DNA of 64,000 bases from Nicotiana tabacum (Eukaryota > Streptophyta > Magnoliopsida > Solanales > Solanaceae), in contig NC_134085.1 in NCBI RefSeq assembly GCF_000715075.1, positions 151,990,178 through 152,054,177 on the forward strand, read 5' to 3'. Numbering within the stretch: position 1 is the first letter of the stretch; each line of letters opens with the position of its first letter. The notes beneath the pieces are model-generated. The model saw only the letters and a list, made by a program, of their open reading frames with translations, did not search any database and had not been told where the DNA came from. The translations under genes and the position numbers were made by a program. Of this stretch, positions 33,638 to 44,394 are shown in pieces.

Positions 33638-34258
33638 TAGGTCCAGCTCAGAATGCACAGAAAATTTTTTTATATATTTTTGGCTAGGTATTCTGAACCT
33701 GTGTAAATATCTAGATTAAGTCTTACTCAGCTTCATACTTTAATTAGCATACTCCTGTGACTTGTATATATATGACTCACTGATCTCTTACAACATTTTT
33801 TCTATTATGGAATTTGAAGCATGTTCAAGAGAGTTCTATATGAAGAACCTAGTTCATCAGTATGGGTTCATATGAAAGCTCAGGTATGTTTTCTAAACTA
33901 TGCACAATTAGAAAGATTAATAATTCAATCATAAGCAGAAGTCCTATACTTGTCAAATTCCTAGAAAATTCTATCTGTTGAGCATTAAACCAGTTCCGTC
34001 CATCTAGAACTCTAAACCGTGATTTTTGCCTAATATCTAGGGAAGCCAAATCTATCATTAAAATTCTAGAATTTCAGCTTGATTAGACTTCTATTTGACC
34101 ACTGAAAAAGCTATCGTTACTTACTTAATGTCTAATTCACTTTAAATACACACCACATCTCCAGTCTTCTTCATCATCTAAAACCGTCAAAAAATCCTTT
34201 TCAATTCTAATTGCGCTCTTCTAGAAAATTCCCAAATTCTCTCAAGAAACGAAGAATC
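33638..34258 (+). other. Spacer between pol and env-like ORF
   Basis: AT-rich, no supported ORF. In sireviruses this spacer separates the polyprotein from the env-like reading frame and may hold splice signals for its expression. None was pinned down here. Confidence 0.5.
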
Positions 34259-36324
34259 ATGTCTAACCCACAAGATCATCCTGGCACTCATCCACCACCA
34301 TCTCCCTCAAATTCATCCTCATCTACTCCACTCCGTGCATCTCCAAAACCTAGGTTCCGAAGGCAGAAGATGCTTGCTCAAAAAATTGTAGCATCTGGGG
34401 CTCTGAGGAAGGTTTTAAATGAAAGGTTGAAAGATAGCCAAGTGAAAGAAAGCCCAGCTCCAAAGTCTGATTCTAGCTCTGAGTCTGAATCCTTTCAATT
34501 CGCGACTGAGGGAGATGGACATGGGTCTTCTGACTCTAAAAAGACTCAAGAATCTCCTTCTGAGATAAGTTCTTCTGTGGTTGAAAACTTAGAAAATAGG
34601 TTTGTTCTGGTTGGACCCATTAGGGATGTTGGGTTGCTCGAGATAAGTAGGAGTGGAGGTAAAAAGAAGTCTGAAAAAGAAAAAGAGAGAGGGTGCATGT
34701 GGTGAAGAGGGGGAAAAAGGGAAGGGAACAGTTCTTGCTCTATGTGGGGTTGCACAAGATAGGTTGGATGAGAGTGGCATGGAGTCAGGGGGAAGTGGTT
34801 CTGGGGAAGGAACTGAGGGGTTGGTTCATCTAAGCAAACAAAGAGATGAACTTGTTTCATTGACTGAAGAAACCTTGGCTGACCTACTGAAAAAGGTTGG
34901 GGCAAGTTATGACCCAAAGAAATGCAAAGCTACAACACCAAAAGCCCCAAATGTTCCCAAGCCATCCAAGAAAAGAAAATTTTCATCCCCAACACCTACT
35001 GCCTCTTCAGTGCCTAGGGGTAGAGCCACAAGAAGTAGGGTAAAACAGAGTGAAACTGATCTATAAAAGGCTTTAGAAGAAAGCAAGAAAAAGAAAAAGG
35101 ATAAGGGAAAGGGAAAGGTTACATGATCCTCAAAGGCTGTTGAGGAAGAAGAAATAGAACTGGTCCATCAAGAGAGGGGTACAACAGTGGAGGTTACTAC
35201 ACCCAAGCCTAAGAAACCCAAGACTTCCTCCAAGAAGTCCTCCTCTGTGCCTGTAGCTGCTGAACCCACACTCACCAAGAGAATAAGATCTGCAGTGAAA
35301 GCTAAACAAACCAAAGTTTTTGATCATAATAATTGGAGTGGAGAAGAAGAAGAAGATGATGATGAATCTAACAAGGAACAGGATAAGCTTGCTATTTTTG
35401 GCAGAAGAAAAATCTTAAAAGGTAGACTGTTGAAGGACCTAGTGGAACCAGGGATGATGAGATTGGTAGACTCTTTGGCTGCTCAGGGATGGAAGGAAAT
35501 TGTCCTTCAGATGGAAGGTAGGCTAGCTAGAAATGAGTTAATTGAATTTATGGCAAATGCTGCTGTTAAGGATGGAGTTGTCAGTAGCCAGGTGAAGGGA
35601 GTTCAAGTGCAGTTTGATGCTGTGAAACTGGGAGAGATTTTGGACATACCCTCTGAAGGGTTTGATGTCTATACTAGGCAAAGGTGGCCATGCCTGGACT
35701 CCCTCCCCATTGCACTTAAAATCACCAAAAGGTTTTGTGATTCAGAGAATATGAATTAAGCCAAAGCTGTGTAGAAAAGTGAGATGAGGCCTCAGCACAA
35801 GGTGGCGTTTGAGTTTGTGAACAAGTGCTTATTGCCAAAACAGGAGAGAAGGCAGACTGCCAACTCCATGGATCTGGTTCTTATGGAATGCCTGGAGACC
35901 TTATAGTCAAACTGCTAAACAGGGTCATAAATGGTTCCAAGGCTCATGCTACCCCATATGGCTTCTACTAACCACATTTCTGGACAGGCTCAATGTGCCT
36001 CTAAAGAAATGGGAAATAGCCTCGAGCAAAGAACACTTTGACATCAAAACTCTTCTTGCTTGTGACTATCCAGTCAATGCCATCCCATTTGAACCTGGTT
36101 CATCATTGAGGACACCCATCAACAGAAAGGTTAGGACTTTGGTTCAGGAATGTGCAGCTAAGGATGTTGAAATTGCCAGGCTCAAGGATCGTGTGGTTGA
36201 AGTGGAAGCTGAGAGGGATGGTCTCAGAATTGAGCTTGCAAAAGAAAAGGAGAAGAATGATGGAATTCTTCAGAACATGCTGAATTTTCTCCAAATCCAA
36301 CCCTCTAGTTCCTCCAAGCCTTAG
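34259..36324 (+). pseudogene. SIRE env-like ORF (decayed)
   Basis: ATG at 34259-34261 starts MSNPQDHPGTHPPPSPSN, a Pro/Ser-rich beginning common in this family. Basic and acidic low-complexity segments follow (to about 35360; KKPKTSSKKSSS, EEEEDDDE). A globular middle part comes next (35370-35759, LLKDLVEPGMMRLVDSL, KLGEILDIPSEGFDVYT). The end is a coiled coil at 36120-36280 (AAKDVEIARLKDRVVEVEAE), and TAG is at 36322. Frameshifts near 34680 and stops at 35064, 35125, 35757 and later break it. The family product is of unknown function; no signal peptide or convincing membrane anchor is seen here. An ancient gene capture is possible but not shown. Confidence 0.75.
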
Positions 36325-36789
36325 GACTCCTAGGTTCTGTCTCCTGAACTAGTTCTAGTATCCCCTAGTGACCCAGAATAGGGATTTTTCTGTTTTTTGC
36401 TCATGGTTTGGATGTTTTACTTTCTTTTTGTGGATTGTTAGTGGCAACATATCTCTCTCAATGACAACTGCTATTTTGTCTTGTTCAATGATTATTCTGA
36501 CCTTTATAGTTTAAATATGTTTGTTTGATTACTGACGATTACACCATGATTGCACTTACAGTTGCCCCAGTGGCCATGAGTACTTATTAAAATCTTCGAA
36601 TTCACACTGTGTATGCAACTTTTCGATGATGCCAAAAGGGGGAAGAGATATTATGCTTTACACATATTCTGAAATAAGTGTTATTTATGACCTAATTAAC
36701 CTAGTCCTTGATGAAAAGAAAATTTTCTAAGTTTAGTGTTGATGGTTAAGCTGAATTTTTACAGGAAAACACAGAGTTTGTCATCATCA
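36325..36789 (+). other. SIRE 3' untranslated region
   Basis: Non-coding. It has a CCAAAAGGGGGAAGAGA purine stretch at about 36632 resembling a second polypurine tract, then AT-rich sequence up to the real tract. Confidence 0.55.
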
Positions 36790-36801
36790 AAAGGGGGAAT
36801 T
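36790..36801 (+). promoter_or_regulatory. SIRE polypurine tract
   Basis: AAAGGGGGAATT directly precedes the LTR start TGTTGGCCCAAG. Confidence 0.88.
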
Positions 36802-37463
36802 TGTTGGCCCAAGAACAGGTGATGTTTTGAAGAATGACAAATGAACTCAGTCATGGACCAGGTCCATTTTGTGAAGTACTGTCATGATCAACCTACACAT
36901 ATGAGATGTACGTGAAGGAGATAAGTCCTATTGATCAAACAACAATATCTTCTAATCTGATCGAAAGGTTGCATATTGGATAAGGGGGAGAAAGTCTCCC
37001 TATATGAAGAGACCACAATCCGGATAAAGAGAGTGTTAGAGTTTGATATCTTCAAGGACTCAACTATGATAGAAGATCAGAAATTGAGTCTCAATCAAAC
37101 TCTGATTTCTAACCTATTAAATGACAGTGATTGTTCTCTTTTACAGGGATCACACAAATGCAGAAGTTAAACTAAATTGAAATAAAAATAGCAAGGTGAT
37201 TTTGCAAGCAATTTATGTGAGATTTGAGTGTGCACTCCTGAAGCTACTTGAACGAGATAGAAGAACCAGTTCCATTGTGTTTTTTCTTGTTCTAGTTCAA
37301 TTGTAGTAGGTGGCTTAAAGTTGTAGCTTTCAGCTTTCATAGAAGCAATTGTATTAGGTATTTTGAGTGTTCAAGTTATAAGCTAACTTGAACTTATCAC
37401 AACAGCCAAAATTGGATACCACACAAATCACTCCCTTCTTGTGTGGTATTGATATTTAGAACA
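36802..37463 (+). repeat. 3' LTR of SIRE element (662 bp, internal deletion)
   Basis: Starts TGTTGGCCCAAGAACAGG and ends TTTAGAACA. It matches the 5' LTR closely but jumps from CAACAG to AAAATTGG near 37407, skipping about 250 bp. Confidence 0.9.
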
Positions 37464-38345
37464 TAAAAAATGCTCAACCAGCCCGTTCAGGTCATCATGG
37501 TGGGTCATCTGGCCATGGTTCTCACAGTTCACATCGGGGTCACTCGTCTCTCAGTTCACTTCCAGCTTAGAGTTCTACTCAGGCACCATCAGTTTAGGGC
37601 TCATCTATGCTTGGTTCTTCTAGTGGGCATCCTGGTGCTCGGGGCTCCCTTCAGTCCCCACCGCCACTTGCTGCGAGGGGTTTCTTCGAGTATGGATATT
37701 TGGGTCATATCAAGAGGTTTTGTCGCCGTCTTATGGGATGTTCATCCCAACAGAGGAGTCAGCTTTCGGTTTCAGGACCAGTTACTTCCCCACCCACTCA
37801 GTCAGCTCGGGGTGGAGGCCAGTCAGCTAGGGGTCGCCCTAGAGGGGGAGGTCGATCAGGTGGTGGTCAGGCCCATTTCTATGCCCTTCCAGCCAGACTA
37901 GATGCTATTGCTTCAGATGTTGTGATTATAGGTATTATCTCAGTCTGACACAGAGATGCCTCTGTATTATTTGATCTCGGTTCCACCTTTTCTTACATGT
38001 CATCATATTTTGCCCATTATTTGGGTATGTCCCGCGAGTCTCTTGTTTAATCTATTCATGTATCTACTCCGGTGGGCGATACTATTATTGTGGACCGTGT
38101 ATATCAGTCGTGTGTAGTGACTATTGGGGGTTTGGATACCTGAGTGGATCTCTATTACTTAGTATGGTTGATTTTGATATGATATTGGGCATGCATTGGT
38201 TATCTCCTTGTCGTGCTATTTTGGATTGTCATGCTAAAACAGTAACATTGGCTATGCCAGGGTTGCCACGAATTGAGTGGCGACGTTCGACTGATTATAT
38301 TCCTAGTAGGGTGATTTCATTTCTAAAGGCCCAGCGGATGGTTGG
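37464..38345 (+). pseudogene. Tekay gag end and protease (decayed)
   Basis: A Ser/Gly/His-rich gag tail (QPARSGHHGGSSGHGSHSSH) leads to a zinc knuckle near 37685-37725 reading FFEYGYLGHIKRFC. Two of its Cys are lost. An Arg/Gly-rich linker (SARGRPRGGGRSGGG) follows. The protease active site appears as VLFDLGSTFSYMSS near 37960-38000, with Leu where Pro or Ser is usual. Frameshifts and TAG/TGA stops divide the pieces; the last segment (38110-38349) includes DMILGMHWLSPCRAILDCH. Confidence 0.82.
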
Positions 38346-39800
38346 GTAGGGTTGTCTTTCATACTTAGCCTTTGTGAGGGATGTCAGTGCAGAGACTCCT
38401 AGTATTGATTCTGTTCCTATAGTGAGGGATTTTCCTGATGTGTTTCCTGCAGACCTGCTGGGCATGCCACCAGACAGAGATATTGATTTTGGTATTGATC
38501 TGGTGCCGGGAACTCAGGCCATTTCTATTCCACCGTATCGTATAGCACCAACGGAGTTGAAGGAGTTAAAGGAGCAGCTTTAGGAACTCCTTGATAAGGG
38601 GTTTATTCGTCCTAGTGTGTCGCCGTAGGGTGTGCCTGTTCTATTTGTGAAGAAGAAGGATGGCTCTATGAGGATGTGCATTGATTACAGGCAGTTAAAC
38701 AGGGTCACAATCAAGAACAATTATCCTTTGCTTCGTATCGATGATTTATTTGACGAGCTTCAGGGAGCGAGGGTGTTCTCCAAGATTGATCTCTGTTCAG
38801 GTTATCACCAGTTGAAGATCAGGGACTCGGATATTCTTAAGACAGCCTTCAAGACCAGATATGGCTATTATGAGTTCCTTGTTATGTCTTTTGGGCTGAC
38901 CAATTCCCCAACAACGTTCATGTATTTGATGAACATCGTGTTTCGGCCTTATCTTGACTCGTTTGTGATTGTTTTTATTGATGATATTCTGGTATACTCG
39001 CATAGTCAAGAGGAGCACGCTGAACATTTGAGGGTTGTGTTGCAGAGATTAAGGGAGGAGAAACTTTATGCAAAGTTCTCCAAATGTGAGTTTTAGCTCA
39101 ATTCAATGGCTTTCTTGGGACACGTGGTGTCCAATGAGGGTATTTAGGTTGATCCGAAAAAGATAGAGGCGGTTTAGAGTTGGCCCAGACCATCCTCAGC
39201 CACAGAGATTCACAACTTTCTTGGTTTGGCAGGTTATTACCGACGGTTCATTCAGGATTTTTATCTATATCATCACCCTTGACCAAGTTTACTCAAAAGG
39301 GTGCTCCATTCACGTGGTCGGATGAGTGCTAAGCGAGCTTTCAAAAGCTCAAGACTGCCTTGACCACAGCTCCAGTCTTAGTTCTGCCATCACCTTCAAG
39401 TTCATATACAGTGTACTGTGATGCTTCGAGAGTTGGTATTGGGTGTGTGTTGATGCAGGAGGGTAGAGTCATTGATTATGCTTCTCGTCAGTTAAAGCCC
39501 CATGAGATGAACTACCCTGTTCATGATTTGGAGTTGGTTGCCATTGTTCATGCGTTGAATATTTGGAGGCATTACCTTTATGGTGTGTCTTGCGAGGTGT
39601 TTACTGATCATCGTAGCCTCCAGCACTTGTTCAAGTAGAAGTATCTCAATTTGAGTCAGCGAAGATGGTTGGAGTTGCTAAAGGACTATGGTATCTCTAT
39701 TTTGTACCATCCGGAAAAGGCCAATGTAGTGGCCGATGCCTTGAGTAGAAAGGAGGTGAGTATGGGCAGTCTTGCATTTATTCTTGCTGGAGAGAGACCT
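38346..39800 (+). pseudogene. Tekay reverse transcriptase and RNase H (decayed)
   Basis: RT blocks: VPIVRDFPDVFPADLLGMPP (38410), [22 protein letters not shown] (from 38632), [33 protein letters not shown] and the catalytic FIDDILVYS (about 38974-39000). RNase H contains [34 protein letters not shown] and [12 protein letters not shown], then RRWLELLKDYGISILYHPEKANVVADALSRK. TAG stops are at 38347, 38581, 38626, 39094, 39145, 39175 and 39636. Most stand where relatives have Gln or Trp. A frameshift lies near 39260. Confidence 0.9.
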
Positions 39801-41378
39801 CTTGTAGTTGATGTTCAGTCCTTGGTCAATCGGTTCGTGAGGTTGGATATTTCTAAGCCTAGTCGGGTATTGGCTTGTGTGATTTCTCGGTCTTCCTTAT
39901 TTGATCGCATCAGAGAACGCCAGTATGATGATCCTTATTTGCTTGTCCTTAAGGACATAGTTCAGCATGACGATGCTAGAGATGTGACTATTGGTGATGA
40001 TGGGGTGTTGAGAATGCAGGGCCGTATATGTGTGCCCAATGTTAATGGGCTTCGGGAGTTGATTCTGGAGGAGGCCATAACTCGTGGAATTTTATCCATC
40101 CGGGTGTCGTGAAGATGTATCAGGATCTGAGACAACATTATTGGTGGAGGAGAATGAAGAAGGACATTGTGGGATTTGTCGCTCGGTGTCTCAATTGTCA
40201 GTAGGTGAAATATGAGCATAAAAAACCGGGTGGCTTGCTTCAGTAGATAGATATTCCAGAGTGGAAGTAGGAGCGAATCACCATGGACTTCATAGTTGGG
40301 CGCCCACGGACTTTGAAGAAGTTCGATGCTATTTGGGTGATTGTGGATCAACTGACCAAGTCCGCGCACTTCATTCCTGTGTGTACTACCTATTCTTTAT
40401 AGCGGTTGGGAGGGATCTATATCCGAGAGGTTGTTCGATTGCATGGTGTCCCAGTCTCCATCATTTCAGATAGAGGTACTCAGTTTACTTTGCAATTTTG
40501 GAGAGCCGTGCAGAGAGAGTTGGGTACTCAGGTTGAGTTAAGCACAACCTTTCACCCTCAGACAGACGGGCAGTCCGAGCGCACTATTCAGATATTGAAG
40601 GACATGTTACGTGCTTGTGTCATTGATTTTGGAGGGTTATAGGATCAGTTTCTACCGCTCGCAGAGTTTGCTTACAACAACAATTACCAGTTGAGTATTC
40701 AGATGGCTCCATATGAGGCTTTATATGGGAGACGGTATAGATCTCCAGTTGGTTAGTTTGATCCCGACAAGGCTAGACTTTTGGGTACAAACTTAGTGCA
40801 GGATGCTTTAGACAAGGTGAAGGTGATTTAGGAGCGGCTTCATACAGCGCAGTCGAGACAAAAGAGTTATGCTGACAGGAAGGTTCGTGATATATCCTAC
40901 ATGGTTGGGGAGAAGGTTCTATTGAAGGTTTCACCTATGAAGGGCGTTATGTGATTTGGGAAGAAGGGTAAATTGAGTCCTCGGTTCATTAGGCCTTTTG
41001 AGGTGCTTCAGATGATTGGGGAGGTGGCTTATGAGCTTGCTTTTCCACCCAGCTTATCGAGTGTGCATCTGGTATTTCATGTTTCTATGCTCCGGAAGTA
41101 TATTGAGGATCCGTCTCATGTTTTGGATTTCATCACGGTTCAGTTAAATGATGATTTGACTTATGATGTGGAGCCAATAGCTATTTTGGAGCGTCGAGTT
41201 CGAAAGTTGAGGTCAAAGGATTTAGCTTCAGTGAAAATGTAGTGGAGAGGTCGGCCCGTGGATAAGGCTACCTGGGAGACCGAGCGGGAGATACAGAGCA
41301 GATATCCTCACCTATTTGAGGCTTCAAGTATGTTTCTTGACTCGTTCGAGGACGAACATTTATTTAAGAGGGGGAGAA
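39801..41378 (+). pseudogene. Tekay integrase with chromodomain (decayed)
   Basis: The zinc-binding region is at about 40090-40205 (HPGV, MYQDLRQHYWWRRMKKDI, CLNCQ). The core contains ITMDF near 40277, [14 protein letters not shown] near 40456 and [13 protein letters not shown] near 40555, giving D, D, E. The C-terminus has MSPRFIRPFEVLQMIGEVAYELAFP. The chromodomain is at about 41160-41300 (YDVEPIAILERRVRKLRSKD, then WRGRPVDKATWETE after a TAG). It would steer insertion to modified histones. The tail FLDSFEDEH runs into the polypurine tract. Further TAGs are at 40202, 40244, 40268, 40640, 40754, 40829 and 41240. Confidence 0.9.
41366..41378 (+). promoter_or_regulatory. Tekay polypurine tract
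   Basis: AAGAGGGGGAGAA immediately before the LTR start TGTAACGACC. Confidence 0.9.
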
Positions 41379-44300
41379 TGTAACGACCCGACCGGTCGTT
41401 TTATGAATTACCGCTCTGTTTCCCCCATTTCTGCTTCTTATTGTCTTATTCAGCTGTATTATGTGATATCGGGTTGGTTGGTTCGGGTTCGGAGAGGTTT
41501 TGGAAAGGAATGAAATACTTAGTCTCTTTTGAGTAAACTTAAGTTGGAAAAGTCAACCGAATGTTGACATATGTAAAAAAGGGCTCGGATGTGAATTCTA
41601 ATGGTTCAGATAGCTTCGGGAGGTGATTTTGGACTTAAGAGCGGGATCAGAATCTGTTTTGGAGGTTCGGTGTAGATTTAGGTTTGAATTGGGGAAATTG
41701 GAATTTTTGCATTTTCCGGCTGATAGGTGAGATTTTGATATAGGGGTTAGAATGGAATTCTGGAAGTTGGAGTAGGTCCGTTGTGTCATTTGCGACGTGT
41801 GTGCAAAATTTCAGGTCATTCGGACGAGGTTTGGTAGACTTTTTGATCGAAAGCGAAGTTTGGAAATTTTTGGAATTCTTAGGCTTGAATCCGATGGTGT
41901 TTTGGTGTTTTAGTGTTGTTTTGAGTGTTTCGAAGGCTCGACTAAGTTTGAATGATGTTATGGGATGTGTTAATATGTTTGGTTGAGGTCCCGAGGGCAT
42001 CGGGTGAGTTTCGGGTGGTTAAACGGATCAAGTTCATGTATGGAAAGTTGCAGATTTCTGCTGTTGGTGTTGCACACATTTGTTCTCCGCGATCGCGTAG
42101 AGGGGATCGTGATTGCGTAGGCTAGTTTGGGGAAGAAGTGAAGTTGTTCTATGCGTTCGCAGATAGAAGGTCGTGATCGCGTACGTGAGAGAGATTGTGC
42201 TTTGCGAACGCGTGGCTAAGGTCGTGTTTGCGTAGAGGAAGGCAAGCTAGTGTATAGTGGAGGTGATTGCTCTATGTGACCGTGTGAGGCAGGACACAAT
42301 CGCGTAGGTTTGGGTGATTAAGGTTCACGAACGCGAGAAGTTTTACGAGATTCTGTAAGGCAAGTTGAGGGGCAGTCCGCTGTTGTGCTTCGCAATCGCG
42401 AAGCTGTTCCCGCGAGCGCGATGAAGGAAAAATACCTGGGCAGTATGTTTAAATAGCCATCTTCGCGAATTTTAGGCCATTTCTCACCATTGTTGGCCGG
42501 ATTTGGAGCTCTTTGAGAGATATTGAAGAATCAAAGGGAAAAACTTCGAGGTAAGATTTATGGACTTAATACTCGATCCTATTGTGATTTCCACCTAATT
42601 AAACATGAAATTTGGGGAATTTGAAGCCTAAAATTGGGGGGTTAGCGCTTGGAAATTAGAGACATTAATCTAGGGATTTGAGGGGTCATTTGTGGTCAGA
42701 TTTTAGTATTCTTGGTATGTATAAACTCGTGAGAGTGTAAGGATTCTAGTTTTGTAATTTTTATCGGAATCCGAGATGTGGGACCGAGGGTCGGGTTTTG
42801 GCCAATTTTGGGATTTTGATGTAATTTGATTATTTTCGAGTGGGCTTTGTTCCCTTAGCATATTTTTATATACTAATTTTTGTTAGATTTGGGGCATTTG
42901 GAGACCGAATCAAAAGGCAATGGCGTCGCCGGCTAGAGTTTGGCTTGGCTTAAGGTAAGTAACGCTTCCAAACTTGGTTCTGAGGGTTTGAAACCCCAAA
43001 CTGTGTATTCTATGATTACTATTGAGGTGACGCAAATGCCAAGTGACGGGCGTGTCGGCGTGCACCATGAGAAAGGTGGCCTGGATCATTCAATGGCACC
43101 GCCTAGTGACTCTTTTATGTTGATATGTGTGTTGTAATTATGTGATCAAGTTAATAAGCTGCAAATCATGCTAATTATCATGTTAAGGCTTCAAGCCAAC
43201 ATTGTTGAGACCCGAGAGGTCATTTCTTGCTGTCATGTCATTAGCTTCATTTATAAACTATACTCAGTCGTGTTTATGCATATTATATCATGCCTCAGTC
43301 TCGATTATTGCTACTTGATATATCATATCATTGTTCAGGCTTGTATCATGACATTTTAGCCCGTGTATGTAAGACTGGAGAGTATTGACTGAGTGAGCCC
43401 GAGAGCCTGATATTGATTGATAGTATGGGATCGGGTTGCACGCCGCATCGAGATATTGATCATGCCTTCGCTGGAATTGATATAGCGCTTGGGCTCAGAG
43501 AAGCCCCCCGGAGTCTTTACACCCCTAGTGAGCGCTATTGATGATATCGAGGGATGGATCTTCCCTGGACATGGATCTTGTCCGAAGTATTGGTACGGAG
43601 ATGGATCTTCTCCATGAGGCTGGATTAGCATGTTTCCTCGGTACTGGGTGACTTATAGTCTGTGATGTATATATATTCCAGGATGGATCTTCCCTGGGCC
43701 GAATGGACCATATACAGTACCGAGTGGTTGAGCACTGTGAGTGAAAGTCTTATACATAACATTGATCATGCTATCTATGCATTGGTACTTAGAGGTTCCT
43801 GAACGTTATACGCTGTATTGTTCATACCGTGTTTAATCACTGCTGAGAATTTACTTAAACTATAAGCATGTCTACTTTTTGTACAATTAACTGTTGTAAC
43901 CTGTTGAGGTTTGATTCGTCACTCCCATCAGTCCATAATTTGGACTTGTTACTTACTATGTTGGTATACCCACGTTACCCTATGCACCCCTGTATGCAGA
44001 TTCAGGTATCTCGGGGCACGGTAGCGGCTGTTGATCTTGCCAATTGGAGGCTTCCTGTGGAGATTGCGAGGTAGCTGCTTGGCGACCACAATCCCGCCTT
44101 CTCCTTTCCTTATCTTCCTTTAGTTTATTTGTTTTGGATATTCTCATACTGTGTTGGTCATGTTATTTCGAACAGTTGTACTAGTTTTTGGATCCTGACT
44201 TAGTGACACCCGAGATCGGGATTTGTGTTTCTTTCCGCTGGATTTTGATATCTACTTCTATCTTATTGAACTTCTATTAAAATTATGATTTTCCTTAAGT

Positions 44301-44394
44301 TTTTATTTGAAAAATGGAGTATTTGAAAATAAGTGGCTGGCCTAGTATCACGATAGGCGCTATCACGACATGGTTAGATTTTTGGATCGTGACA
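41379..44394 (+). repeat. Tekay 3' LTR (3.0 kb)
   Basis: Starts TGTAACGACCCGACC and ends GGATCGTGACA. The end block (CACGATAGGCGCTATCACGA, ATGGTTAGATTTTTGG) matches the reverse complement of the LTR ends at 50658 and 53915, so the elements are related. Inside are partly repeated blocks (GCGATCGCGTAG-like phrases at 42090-42420, and GGATGGATCTTCCCTGG at 43550 and 43681). It is non-coding. Confidence 0.88.

Larger units (their letters stand above)
27661..37463 (+). mobile_element. SIRE/Maximus-type copia retrotransposon with env-like ORF
   Basis: Order: 5' LTR (missing about its first 49 bp), an initiator-tRNA-Met-type primer site, gag with two zinc knuckles and a long coiled coil, protease, integrase, RT, RNase H, a spacer, an env-like ORF, polypurine tract and 3' LTR. 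The extra ORF after pol is the sirevirus hallmark. The right LTR end (TTTAGAACA) is complete and abuts truncated Tekay gag sequence. Many stops make the copy inactive. Confidence 0.9.
37464..44394 (+). mobile_element. Tekay-type chromovirus, 5' truncated
   Basis: Gypsy order with RT before integrase, a chromodomain at the integrase C-terminus, a long LTR of about 3 kb and close relatives with an initiator-Met primer site define the Tekay (Del) branch. The element starts inside gag, immediately after the SIRE LTR end, so SIRE probably inserted here and the left half was lost. Pol carries many TAG stops. Confidence 0.9.

Noticed and set aside
34546..34917. 123-residue minus-strand ORF
   Set aside because: Shadow of the env-like ORF, running antisense through charged low-complexity codons.
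37470..37901. 143-residue ORF at the Tekay gag end
   Set aside because: A different frame from the Ser/Gly/His-rich gag tail and the zinc knuckle remnant; composition does not match any domain.
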